DNA of 32,289 nucleotides from a virus: IMG/VR virus record IMGVR_UViG_3300045051_000023, positions 1-32,289 of that record; one strand, given 5' to 3'. How positions within the stretch are numbered: position 1 is the first letter of the stretch; each line of letters starts with the position of its first letter. Both the position numbers and the translations under genes were made by a program. Below are positions 7,624 through 16,764 of this stretch, one piece after another. The notes below the pieces were generated by a model. The model had not been told where the DNA came from. It did no database searches and saw nothing but the letters and a program-made list of their open reading frames with translations.

Positions 7624-8474
7624 ACGTGACCATTTCACTAATTGGTTCTAACGGTGACGAAATTGAACTAGCAGACAGTGGTGACTTTGTCCTTGCTTCT
7701 GGTGTCACTGGTTTTGGTATTCCAGCAACCAACGTCCGCATTGACGAATCTGCAACCGCTGGCGGTGTTTGGCGTTTCAGTAAGCGTGGCGTGCGTGACA
7801 TTGACCTGCCTATTGTTATCATGGGAACAACCCGTTCAGATGTAGAAACAAAGTTGCGTCGTCTGGCAAGACTGCTTCAAGACGGTAAGGGTGCGACAAA
7901 AATCGTTGCAAACTACAGCGACAACACCAGCGTGTATTTGAACGCACACTATGTTGGTGGTGCAGAAACACAGTTCGGGTCAGACGCAACAAATTTCTTC
8001 TGCCGCTGGGTTGTGCAAATGCAAGCCCCGCAACCATTCTGGGAATCAGAACAAACTGAAAGTTTTAGCATTACCACAGGCAACACAGGCCGTGGCATGT
8101 TGCCAGAACTAACAAAACTGAAACTAACTTCTTCACAAACACTTGGTGTTGTTGAAGTGGATAATGTTGGTGACGTGACCATTCAACCAATCTGGACTAT
8201 TCGTGGCCCAGTGAATGAATTGGTGATTTCTAACGGCACACAATCATTCGGCCTAAACAGCCCTATTGCTTTGGGTTCAACGATTACGATTGACACAGGC
8301 AAGGGAACTGTTGTTGACGACGCAGGAACAAACCTTTACAGTTTGCTAAACCCTGCACCTAAGTTGTTTGGTTTGCCGCCAGGCACAACTAGCGTTTCAG
8401 TGAATGGTGTTGACGCAACACCTGAAACCAGAATCACTTGCTTCTATTCACCACGCTACGAGGTTGTTCACTAA
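7617..8474 (+). CDS. Distal tail protein (Dit-like)
   Basis: A 285-aa protein starting inside the last codons of the tape measure gene. The N-terminal half (GVTGFGIPATNVRIDES, then a strand-rich part with RDIDLPIVIMG and LRRLARLLQDGKG) matches siphovirus-type tail components, and the C-terminal half (WTIRGPVNELVISN, then a galectin-like strand set) matches the Dit fold. Dit forms the hexameric hub at the tail tip onto which fibres dock. The position right after the tape measure supports this. The stop overlaps the next start as TAATG. Confidence 0.8.
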   Translation: MVDVTISLIGSNGDEIELADSGDFVLASGVTGFGIPATNVRIDESATAGGVWRFSKRGVRDIDLPIVIMGTTRSDVETKLRRLARLLQDGKGATKIVANYSDNTSVYLNAHYVGGAETQFGSDATNFFCRWVVQMQAPQPFWESEQTESFSITTGNTGRGMLPELTKLKLTSSQTLGVVEVDNVGDVTIQPIWTIRGPVNELVISNGTQSFGLNSPIALGSTITIDTGKGTVVDDAGTNLYSLLNPAPKLFGLPPGTTSVSVNGVDATPETRITCFYSPRYEVVH

Positions 8475-9637
8475 TGCAAATCACTGACCTAACTGTTGAA
8501 GTTCGCAATGCCAATTTTGAACGTGTTGGTCAGATTACTGCTGAATACTTGGTTGGTTTCACTGCGGTGCTTCGCGACAAGCAAATTGGTTCATGGTCTA
8601 TCCCGCTACCAGTAGGAAACACCATGGCAGAATTGCTGCGTGAACCAGGTGCAGGAATTATTGTTTCAACTGCACAGGGCACACTTCTTTCGGGTCCAAC
8701 GACAGCAGTCATTGTGAATCAGGAAACCGCTGACCCTGAAGGCACTTACGAAATTAGCGGTGTGACAGACATGACAGTTCTGGACGAACGTCTTGCCTAC
8801 CCAACACCAACAACAGCAGACGTGACAGCCCAAACAACACCTTACGACATTCGCAATGGTGTCGCTGAAACTGTTATCAAAGAATACGTTGACGCAAACA
8901 TTGGCCCTTCTGCACCACTGGCCCGCCGCATTGACGGGTTCACTATTGAAGTTGACCAAGCCCGCGGCAACACAGTAAACGGTTCAGCCCGTTTCGATAA
9001 CCTGCTGGAACTAATCACAGGACTGGCAGACGTTGGTGAAGTAAGTTTCAACGTTGAGCAAGTAGGCAACGGCTTGCAATTTCAGGTGACGACAGCCACA
9101 GACCGTTCAGCAACTATTCGCTTGGATATTTACAACGGCAAACTGACACGTTCAGAATACGCTTACAGCCAACCACTAAGCACCCGCGCTATTGTTGGCG
9201 GTGCAGGCACAGACGCAACTAGAGTATTCTTAGAACATTCAACAGCAGATTCTTTGGACGCTGAAAATGTTTGGGGCCGTCGCATTGAAACTTTTATTGA
9301 CAGCAGCAACACTTTTGTCGAAGCAGAACTTCAAGCGTCCGCAGATGAAGTGCTTGTCAAGGACGGCAGAACCCAAGTGTCTGCCAGTGTTTCACCAACA
9401 GACGACGAAACAATGCTTTTCGGTGTTGACTGGAACCTTGGTGACAAAGTGACAGTTGTAATCGGTTCACTGGAATTGGTTGCAGTTGTGACCGAAGTGG
9501 GAATTTTGATTTCCGCAGACGGTGTTCGCATTGGTGCCACCGTTGGTGAACCTAAGAAACTTGATTACGAAACCCAGATTCTAAGCCGCCAAAACAACCA
9601 AGCGGTCCGCATTAGCAAACTAGAACGCACAAAGTAA
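8474..9637 (+). CDS. Tail hub protein, ReqiPepy6 gp37-like (Tal-type)
   Basis: A 387-aa protein starting in a TAATG overlap. It has the features of the Siphovirus ReqiPepy6 gp37-like family: an N-terminal tail-hub domain (FTAVLRDKQIGSWSIPLP), the GTYEISGVTDMTVLDERL segment, and a C-terminal WNLGDKVTVVIGSLELVAVVTEV barrel. These proteins close the tail tip below Dit and open upon adsorption. The frame runs upstream to 8438, but the overlapping start is better placed. No lytic enzyme domain is visible. Confidence 0.75.
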   Translation: MQITDLTVEVRNANFERVGQITAEYLVGFTAVLRDKQIGSWSIPLPVGNTMAELLREPGAGIIVSTAQGTLLSGPTTAVIVNQETADPEGTYEISGVTDMTVLDERLAYPTPTTADVTAQTTPYDIRNGVAETVIKEYVDANIGPSAPLARRIDGFTIEVDQARGNTVNGSARFDNLLELITGLADVGEVSFNVEQVGNGLQFQVTTATDRSATIRLDIYNGKLTRSEYAYSQPLSTRAIVGGAGTDATRVFLEHSTADSLDAENVWGRRIETFIDSSNTFVEAELQASADEVLVKDGRTQVSASVSPTDDETMLFGVDWNLGDKVTVVIGSLELVAVVTEVGILISADGVRIGATVGEPKKLDYETQILSRQNNQAVRISKLERTK

Positions 9638-9647
9638 GGAAAACAAA

Positions 9648-10451
9648 ATGGCACAAAGCGCATGGCCTTTTGAAAACGTTGACACGTCTGAAACACAGTT
9701 CAGCCAGTGGGCACGCAACATTGGTGAAGGTGTAAAGGGTTCGTCTGCTGGCACAGAGTTGAAGCCGTTTGGTGATTCAACTGGTATGCAGGTGAAAGTG
9801 TATGCGGGTCAGGCAATGGTTCGCGGTCACTACTACAGTTCTACTGCTACAGAAACTTTGGCGGTTGCTGCGGCACACGCAACTTTGGGACGCATTGACA
9901 ATGTTGTTTTGGAACTTGACCCTTCTGCTAACAGCATTGTTTTGTCTGTTGTCACTGGCACTGCTGCAAGCACACCTGCTGCACCTTCTTTGATACAAAC
10001 AGACGCAGGTGTTTACCAGTTGCTTTTGGGCACTATTACTGTTGACGCAGCGGCTACAACTATCGCTTCGGGTAAGGTCACAGACGCACGCACTTTCCTT
10101 GGGGCTATGGAAGTCACTTGGTCTTCAATCACAGGCAAACCAACTTCTTACAGTTCTGCAATTATCACAACTGCTTCAACTGACAAGTCTGCCAACTACA
10201 CTTTGACTTCAGCAGACAAGAACACTTTCATTCGTTCAACAAACAGCGCAATCACAATCACAGTCCCAGACGTTCTAGCAGACGGCGAAAGCATTCAGTT
10301 TATTCAGGCTGGTTCTGGTCAGATTACTTTTGCAGGTTCAGGCATTACACTTAACAGTGCAGACGCTTTGCTAAAAACTGCCAAGCAGTATGCGGGTGCA
10401 ACTGTAGTTAAGTCTGGCGGGGCTTACTACCTAATCGGAAACTTGGGGTAA
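9648..10451 (+). CDS. Minor tail protein / receptor-binding candidate
   Basis: A 267-aa protein. Residues 1-150 form a base-plate type domain (PFENVDTSETQFSQWARNIGEG, then VYAGQAMVRGHYYSS and LGRIDNVVLELDPSANS) seen in many actinophage and Gram-positive phage tail proteins. The last ~90 residues are a beta-rich knob closely similar to the C-terminus of the collagen-like fibre encoded at 12849-14918 (shared motifs [38 protein letters not shown]). It begins with the Shine-Dalgarno AAGGAAAAC. It probably contacts the host surface. Confidence 0.65.
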   Translation: MAQSAWPFENVDTSETQFSQWARNIGEGVKGSSAGTELKPFGDSTGMQVKVYAGQAMVRGHYYSSTATETLAVAAAHATLGRIDNVVLELDPSANSIVLSVVTGTAASTPAAPSLIQTDAGVYQLLLGTITVDAAATTIASGKVTDARTFLGAMEVTWSSITGKPTSYSSAIITTASTDKSANYTLTSADKNTFIRSTNSAITITVPDVLADGESIQFIQAGSGQITFAGSGITLNSADALLKTAKQYAGATVVKSGGAYYLIGNLG

Positions 10452-10457
10452 TTACTT

Positions 10458-11021
10458 ATGCTTATTCCTATTGGTTTTTTTGGTGGTGCGGCTTCAGGAA
10501 CGTTTGAACATATTTCAACAGTTGATATTTCAAGTGACGTTAGCACTATTTCTTTTAGTTCTTTGCCACAAACATATTCCCACCTAAAAGTTTTCGTTTC
10601 AGCCTATTCAAATAAAAGTTATAGCGACAGCACTAACTACTATCTATATTTCAATGGCGACGCTTCAACTAACTATATAAGTGCGGGCTTAGGTGAATCT
10701 GGGTTTACAGGAAATGGCAATACAAACGGGATTTATGCTGGGCAGGCAGTTTATTGGACGGGTTATGGTGGCGACGCTAATGCTAGAAATCACAATTATA
10801 TTTCTGAAGTGACCTTAGTTGATTACAAGTCAACTGCTAAATGGAAATCTGCCAATTATCTTGAAGGTGGACATATTGGTGAAGCAAGTTATTCTGTTAG
10901 CAGCGGTGGTGGTATTTGGAAAAATACGGCAGCAATTAGTTCTATAACTATCCACCAACCTAATGCTGCTGGTTCTGCGTTTAGAGCACCAACTAAAATT
11001 TCAATTTTTGGAGTAAAATAA
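10458..11021 (+). CDS. Tail-tip surface protein, tandem paralogue 1
   Basis: A 187-aa, Ser/Thr/Asn/Tyr-rich beta protein. After FEHISTVDIS it has the motif TISFSSLPQTYSHLKVFV shared with the next two genes, then a variable middle, and a closing strand APTKISIFGVK. The three genes abut through TAATG overlaps. Base composition is more A/T-rich and less codon-biased than in the structural genes upstream. Such jelly-roll-like proteins at the fibre end of tail clusters often bind host glycans, but the function here is not proven. The ribosome site is weak (GGGG eight bases upstream). Confidence 0.6.
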   Translation: MLIPIGFFGGAASGTFEHISTVDISSDVSTISFSSLPQTYSHLKVFVSAYSNKSYSDSTNYYLYFNGDASTNYISAGLGESGFTGNGNTNGIYAGQAVYWTGYGGDANARNHNYISEVTLVDYKSTAKWKSANYLEGGHIGEASYSVSSGGGIWKNTAAISSITIHQPNAAGSAFRAPTKISIFGVK

Positions 11022-11530
11022 TGGCTGGGTCTTTTGAAATAATTAGCGAAGTTGTTCTTAGTAGCAACACAAACACAATAACCTTCAGCAGCATTCCTTC
11101 AACATATAGGGTGCTAAAAATCTACGGTTTCTATAACCAGAATAATCAGAGTTATATGCAATGGCGTGTTAATTCAGGCACTGGCAGTTTTGCTGCCAAT
11201 AAGCATATGGGAAGTCGTGGCAGCAACTGGGGCAACTCTATTCAGAACAGCGGTAATGCAGCAAATGGTTCTACTGATTTTTCTAACCTGTTCCAGAATC
11301 CAGCATATAACGGCTTTGGTGCTTTTGAAATCACAATGTTCAATGCTTGGAATGGCAGAGGCGTTGGCCTGACTTCACGTTCAGGTGCACCAACAAATTC
11401 AAACGGTCTAAATTCAATTAGCGGACATTCGCAACGTGCTTCAGGTAATCTAACTACGTTCGAAATTAGACCGCAAAGTGGCGTATTCTACGCAGGCAGC
11501 CGTTTTATTCTTTATGGAGCAGGTAAATAA
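11021..11530 (+). CDS. Tail-tip surface protein, tandem paralogue 2
   Basis: A 169-aa protein starting in TAATG with the preceding gene. It repeats the family plan: FEIISEVVLSS, then TITFSSIPSTYRVLKIYG, a Gly/Ser/Asn-rich variable centre with several aromatic residues, and a final SRFILYGAGK strand. The centre differs almost completely from those of its two neighbours, which is what one expects from diversification of a binding surface after gene duplication. Cellular role unknown; virion surface attachment is inferred from position. Confidence 0.6.
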   Translation: MAGSFEIISEVVLSSNTNTITFSSIPSTYRVLKIYGFYNQNNQSYMQWRVNSGTGSFAANKHMGSRGSNWGNSIQNSGNAANGSTDFSNLFQNPAYNGFGAFEITMFNAWNGRGVGLTSRSGAPTNSNGLNSISGHSQRASGNLTTFEIRPQSGVFYAGSRFILYGAGK

Positions 11531-12015
11531 TGGCACTAAAATTAGTTGAAGAAATAGTTCTAACTGGCGACGCTAATTCAATTACTTTTTCAAACATTCC
11601 GCAGACAGGCAAAGGGTTGTCTTTGATAATGAGCCTAAGCGCGGAATATTCTATTCAGCCATATCTGCGACTAAATGGTGTAGATTCTACAAGTTGTGAC
11701 ATGTGGATAAACGATAGCGGCGGTAATTACGCAGGAAACTACGCTAATTTCACAATTAGATGTTGCGGTAGGTGGGATAATAGCACTGCGCTTTTTGGTT
11801 CTGCGTTAGTTAACATAGACAACTATGCAAGTTCAACGAACCCCAAACCAGTTCAGGCAGAAGGTTTTGCCCCGTTTAATACTACAAATTATGCTTTTCC
11901 TGCCATGAGCATGGGGCAATTTTCAGTTGGTGCCGTCACAAGTATTACAATGCTTGCACAAAGTTCTTATCCATTCAAAGCATATTCAAAAATCAGTCTA
12001 TACGTTAGGGACTAA
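11530..12015 (+). CDS. Tail-tip surface protein, tandem paralogue 3
   Basis: A 161-aa protein, again in a TAATG overlap. It has LVEEIVLTGDANSITFSNIPQTGKGL at the start and YSKISLYVRD at the end, matching paralogues 1 and 2 at both termini, while the middle contains several Cys residues (SCDMW, RCCGRW) absent from the other two. The shared ends probably form the common fold and the middle the specific surface. It closes the tandem set; the next gene follows after three bases with its own AGGGA. Confidence 0.6.
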   Translation: MALKLVEEIVLTGDANSITFSNIPQTGKGLSLIMSLSAEYSIQPYLRLNGVDSTSCDMWINDSGGNYAGNYANFTIRCCGRWDNSTALFGSALVNIDNYASSTNPKPVQAEGFAPFNTTNYAFPAMSMGQFSVGAVTSITMLAQSSYPFKAYSKISLYVRD

Positions 12016-12018
12016 ATC

Positions 12019-12249
12019 ATGGAAAACCCAATCGAACTAATCATAAATTGCGAAACTGGCGAACAGGAATTTGTTCCTGTAAGTGCAGAAAAACTTGCTG
12101 AAATGCAGGCAATAGAAGCACAATTTGCAGCAGCAGAAACAGAGCGTCTAGCCGCAGAAGAAGTAGCCGAGGCAGCGAAAGCGTCTGCTATTGCAAAACT
12201 ACAAGCAGTAGGTCTAACCGCGGACGAAATCGCTGCCCTAACCAAGTAA
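12019..12249 (+). CDS. Small acidic helical protein, unknown function
   Basis: A 76-aa protein with a short N-terminal strand segment (NPIELIINCETGEQEFVPVS), then an Ala/Glu-rich helix over residues 26-62, and a C-terminal GLTADEIAALTK. Proteins of this type occur near tail fibre genes in phages and may act as fibre chaperones, but I recognise no specific family. AGGGA lies eight bases before the ATG. Confidence 0.55.
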   Translation: MENPIELIINCETGEQEFVPVSAEKLAEMQAIEAQFAAAETERLAAEEVAEAAKASAIAKLQAVGLTADEIAALTK

Positions 12250-12260
12250 AGGGGTAGCCC

Positions 12261-12518
12261 GTGAGCGAAAGCACACCACGCGGCAATTCACAGCAAGCAT
12301 TACTTATGCGTGTTGTTGAAGACCTTGCCGAAATCAAAGCAGAAATAAAAGCAGACCGTGCGTGGCGTTCAAGAATCGAAAGCATTCTAGACGACCATGA
12401 AAACCGCACACGCGAACTAGAAAAAGCACGTTGGCAAACCGCATGGGTGACAGCGTTAGCAAGCGCAGCCCTAACAGCATTAGTGGTTGCAATGATAAAC
12501 ACAAACTTAGGGGCTTAA
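12261..12518 (+). CDS. Small coiled-coil protein with one C-terminal membrane segment
   Basis: An 85-aa protein with a GTG start preceded by AAAGGGG. Residues 15-57 are charged and heptad-like (VVEDLAEIKAEIKADRAW, ESILDDHENRTRELEKARW), and residues 60-80 are a hydrophobic helix (WVTALASAALTALVVAMIN). The layout fits a membrane-anchored coiled coil, as in some phage holin-accessory or superinfection proteins. It sits among tail genes and away from the lysis cassette, so its role is open. Confidence 0.55.
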   Translation: MSESTPRGNSQQALLMRVVEDLAEIKAEIKADRAWRSRIESILDDHENRTRELEKARWQTAWVTALASAALTALVVAMINTNLGA

Positions 12519-12519
12519 C

Positions 12520-12848
12520 ATGGCAGAGGTCTACACCTTACACGTTGACGCAGGGGCAACCTGGCGCGTTGAATTTGAATACACTAACGAAGACGAAACA
12601 GTGTTTGACCTAACTGGCTATGGTGCCATTATGCAATTCCGTGAAACACCTTCGTCAACACTTGCACTAGAACTTGAAGCAGACATTGACGTTGAATTGG
12701 GACGTTTGGTTTTTGTTGCTTCGGCTACTGACACTTCAACTTTGTTGTTGCCAACTTACGCTTATGCAGTTGAACTATCTAATGGCAGTGAAGTTATTCG
12801 TTTGGTTCAGGGCAGCGTGCATGTTAGTGCAGAAGTGGTGCGTGACTA

Positions 12849-12849
<1 letters not shown>
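12520..12849 (+). CDS. Beta-rich tail-associated protein, putative
   Basis: A 109-aa protein. It has the pattern of the small immunoglobulin-like or BppU-N-like domains in phage tail clusters: [58 protein letters not shown]. Comparable domains support fibres on the base plate. Its stop overlaps the fibre gene start in TAATG, which suggests coupled translation of a fibre and its attachment partner. AGGGG precedes the ATG. Confidence 0.5.
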
Positions 12850-14918
<2,069 letters not shown>

Positions 14919-14926
14919 GGAAAATC

Positions 14927-15238
14927 ATGGACGAACTAAACATTGAACCTACTGTTGAAGTAGAAGTTAGCAACTGCGACGATTGCGAATGCGAAGACGG
15001 TGAATGCAAGTATGCGTTGAAAAACGTTGAATGGATTGAACCAGTTGAAGTTCCTAAGCCTTCTAAGGTGAAGCCTGCCGCAGTGAAAAAAGATTATGTT
15101 GTTGCAGACGGTGACACTTACGCATTGCTTGGCAAGAAGTTTGTGAAGTCTGGCGAAACCCCGTTTGAAGCAGCGAACCGAATTATGACTGCTAATGGTG
15201 GCAAGTCACTTGTCGCTGGTGAAGTGGTGAAGTTCTAA
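14927..15238 (+). CDS. LysM-like cell wall binding protein
   Basis: A 103-aa protein in two parts. Residues 10-45 are acidic and Cys-rich (CDDCECEDGEC), and residues 55-103 look like a LysM fold: YVVADGDTYALLGKKF, then EAANRIMTANGG, then LVAGEVVKF. LysM binds peptidoglycan glycan strands. Its stop overlaps the start of the M23 peptidase in TAATG, so the pair looks like a binding domain and a catalytic domain made as two chains. The frame is open to 14873, but the ATG at 14927 has TAAGGAAAA upstream and does not cut into the fibre gene. Confidence 0.65.
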   Translation: MDELNIEPTVEVEVSNCDDCECEDGECKYALKNVEWIEPVEVPKPSKVKPAAVKKDYVVADGDTYALLGKKFVKSGETPFEAANRIMTANGGKSLVAGEVVKF

Positions 15239-15729
15239 TGACTTGGCGTTTACCTTTCCCTGACAAGATGTTGGCTGACCCGTTTGGTGCTTGGCCTGAA
15301 GCGCGTAAGAAAATGGGTTTGGGTCCGCACCGTGGTGTTGACTGGAATGGCATGAAAAAAGGTGCACCACTTCCAGCCGTCAATGACGGTGTTGTTTCTG
15401 CAAACTACTGGTCTGACATTTTGGGCTGGGTTGTCGAACTGAAGGTCATGGGACCTTGGGGCAAAGAACGCAAAAGCACTTATGTCTACTTTATGTATTG
15501 CCACCTGGACAAACAAAGCCCGTTGAAGGTTGGCACAAAGGTCAAGTCTGGTGATTCTGTTGGTGCGGCTGGAACTTCTGGCAAAGCGTCTTCAGGAATC
15601 CACTTGCACTTCACGTGTTCACTTACAACTAAGGGCGGTGCAGTTGGCAAAGTATTTGACGGACATGCTTACATTACCCGCCGCATAAATGAAGAAAAAA
15701 AGACCGCTTCCGAATCCACAACAAAATAA
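15238..15729 (+). CDS. M23-family metallopeptidase (endolysin)
   Basis: A 163-aa zinc peptidase that should cut peptide cross-bridges in host peptidoglycan. The M23 zinc ligands are visible as H31-x3-D35 (HRGVD) and the second His of H122-x-H124 (HLHF); H89 in YCHLD is the usual additional catalytic histidine. The G-V-x-A-G-x-S-G-type loop before HLHF is present (VGAAGTSGKASSGIHLHF). The protein is nearly all catalytic domain, with no wall-binding region, which the preceding LysM protein could supply. A holin gene follows. The lack of a signal sequence agrees with holin-dependent release. Confidence 0.85.
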   Translation: MTWRLPFPDKMLADPFGAWPEARKKMGLGPHRGVDWNGMKKGAPLPAVNDGVVSANYWSDILGWVVELKVMGPWGKERKSTYVYFMYCHLDKQSPLKVGTKVKSGDSVGAAGTSGKASSGIHLHFTCSLTTKGGAVGKVFDGHAYITRRINEEKKTASESTTK

Positions 15730-15736
15730 GGAAGTT

Positions 15737-16075
15737 ATGAAAACAATTCTTTCAAAACTAAAAAACATTCTGGTCCGTTCAATCGGTGTAATCATGTTTG
15801 CGTTTATCCCTGGCATGGCTGCTGGTTCAACAACTGTTGGTTGGTTGCAGGGTGGCCTTATTGGTGTTGCTACCGTGTTCAGCGGCATTATTATTTTCTT
15901 TGGTGTGCAGTTGGCGTGGGACGCTGGCATTTCTGACCAGGACATTGAAAAGGGTTTTCGCGCTGCGGTTGCCAAGCAGGATTCTGCTGCGGTGAAGGAC
16001 GCGATTGAAACCAGCAAAGATAATGAAATTAACTGGGACGATTTTGGCGATTTAGATGATGAAGAAGCAAAATAG
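15737..16075 (+). CDS. Holin
   Basis: A 112-aa protein with a basic N-terminus (MKTILSKLKNILVRS), two hydrophobic helices (about 15-31 and 36-60, joined by a short GSTTVGW turn), and a very acidic C-terminal tail ending in DDFGDLDDEEAK. Directly after the endolysin gene, this is the expected two-helix holin that forms membrane holes and releases the lysin. AAGGAAG precedes the ATG; the longer frame from 15689 would overlap the lysin. It is the last gene before the strong terminator. Confidence 0.8.
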   Translation: MKTILSKLKNILVRSIGVIMFAFIPGMAAGSTTVGWLQGGLIGVATVFSGIIIFFGVQLAWDAGISDQDIEKGFRAAVAKQDSAAVKDAIETSKDNEINWDDFGDLDDEEAK

Positions 16076-16117
16076 GTATTAGACTGAACTTTGTCTAGTT
16101 GCACTAAATCGCTTCAC

Positions 16118-16151
16118 AAGCCCCCTGCCCTTGATTGGGTGGGGGGTTTTT
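16118..16151 (+). terminator. Intrinsic terminator of the late operon
   Basis: A 13-bp stem (16118-16130 with 16137-16149, including three G-T pairs) with loop TTGATT, followed by a T-run that overlaps the 3' arm (16147-16151). It lies 42 bp after the holin stop and ends the long late transcript. Confidence 0.85.
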
Positions 16152-16188
16152 CTATACCTAAAAACTATTTTTCGTTTATTGAAATTGG

Positions 16189-16263
16189 TGCGAACGAACG
16201 AAAAGGGGACAATTTGCGGGGTTTCTAAGGGACAATTTGCGGTTTTTTGTGCGAACGAACGAA
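16189..16263. repeat. Nested A-B-B-A repeat cluster in the regulatory region
   Basis: The 14-mer TGCGAACGAACGAA occurs at 16189-16202 and 16250-16263. Between them GGGACAATTTGCGG occurs twice, at 16206-16219 and 16229-16242, a 23-bp step. The four repeats sit upstream of the early promoter and downstream of the late terminator. They may be binding sites for a regulator or an initiator; nothing in the sequence shows which. Confidence 0.75.
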
Positions 16264-16283
16264 TTTTGGCCAAATAAGGATTT

Positions 16284-16300
16284 GTCAGTAATTTACTGAC
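16284..16300. promoter_or_regulatory. 17-bp dyad operator candidate
   Basis: GTCAGTAA and TTACTGAC are perfect 8-bp inverted arms around a single T. The dyad lies directly upstream of the conserved promoter block, ending where that block begins, which is the place for an activator or repressor site. It is not found at the second promoter copy. Confidence 0.55.
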
Positions 16301-16360
16301 TGTTATCAAATTGTGACCAAATAGATTTGACAAATGAAACACTAACTGCTTGAATATCTA
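16299..16360 (+). promoter_or_regulatory. Early promoter P1
   Basis: A 62-bp block shared (46 of 62 identical by hand alignment) with 23688-23749. It has ACTGTTATCAAA upstream, a perfect -35 TTGACA at 16327-16332 and a conserved AATATCTA end. The -10 is uncertain: TTGAAT (16350-16355) gives a 17-bp spacer, TATCTA (16355-16360) gives 22 bp. The identity from the upstream motif through the -35 box is far above that of the spacer. Confidence 0.7.
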
Positions 16361-16365
16361 CATAG

Positions 16366-16378
16366 CCCGAAAGACGGG
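16366..16378 (+). promoter_or_regulatory. Small leader hairpin
   Basis: CCCG and CGGG pair around AAAGA in the leader of the first early mRNA, about 20 bases before the start codon and just upstream of the GAAAGGGAAG ribosome site. It may protect or expose the site; the role is a guess. Confidence 0.35.
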
Positions 16379-16397
16379 TTTTGAAAGGGAAGAAAAA

Positions 16398-16706
16398 ATG
16401 GCAGTATCAGTTCAGGCAGTAGCAGGTGCAATCCGTGCAACCAAGACCGTAGAAGTTAGTTCACGCTACACACACGCAGGTGCAAAGCACGTCCGCAGTG
16501 CAGGCGTTTACACATTCAAGAACTACAAGGACGAAATCGTTCTTGACTACTGGACTGGTGGCTACCAGCACCACGCAGACCGTAAGGACGAACAACTTGC
16601 AGACGTAATCACAACACTTTCACGCAAGGGCTACGCAGTAATTGCAAACCCAGTTATGTCTTACGGTGTTGAACAGATTCAACTTGTAGTTGTTGAAGCA
16701 AACTAA
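16398..16706 (+). CDS. First early protein, unknown function
   Basis: A 102-aa basic protein of mixed helix and strand: an N-terminal AVAGAIRATKTVEVSSRYTHAGAKH, then TFKNYKDEIVLDYWTGGYQHHADRKDEQ and a final strand EQIQLVVVEAN. It is the first gene after P1, with a strong ribosome site (GAAAGGGAAG), and its codons show the same strong bias as the virion genes, so it is probably made early and abundantly. The ATG at 16398 is chosen for its ribosome site; the frame extends to 16350. I do not recognise a family. Early abundant small proteins often inhibit host functions (inference). Confidence 0.65.
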   Translation: MAVSVQAVAGAIRATKTVEVSSRYTHAGAKHVRSAGVYTFKNYKDEIVLDYWTGGYQHHADRKDEQLADVITTLSRKGYAVIANPVMSYGVEQIQLVVVEAN

Positions 16707-16728
16707 CGACACGCCAAAACGCTAAACA

Positions 16729-16744
16729 GCAACTTTAGAGTTGC
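16729..16744 (+). promoter_or_regulatory. Intergenic hairpin between early genes
   Basis: GCAACT and AGTTGC pair perfectly around TTAG in the 58-bp gap between the first early gene and the exonuclease gene. No T-run follows, so it is more likely an mRNA processing or stability element than a terminator. Confidence 0.4.
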
Positions 16745-16764
16745 ACGCGGGCTAGTCTTATGGT

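Noticed and set aside
16205-16242. Possible relation between GGGACAATTTGCGG repeats and the CAGGGGTGACA iterons
   Set aside because: Only a few G and ACA bases are shared and the spacing differs (23 versus 21 bp), so I do not treat them as the same site.
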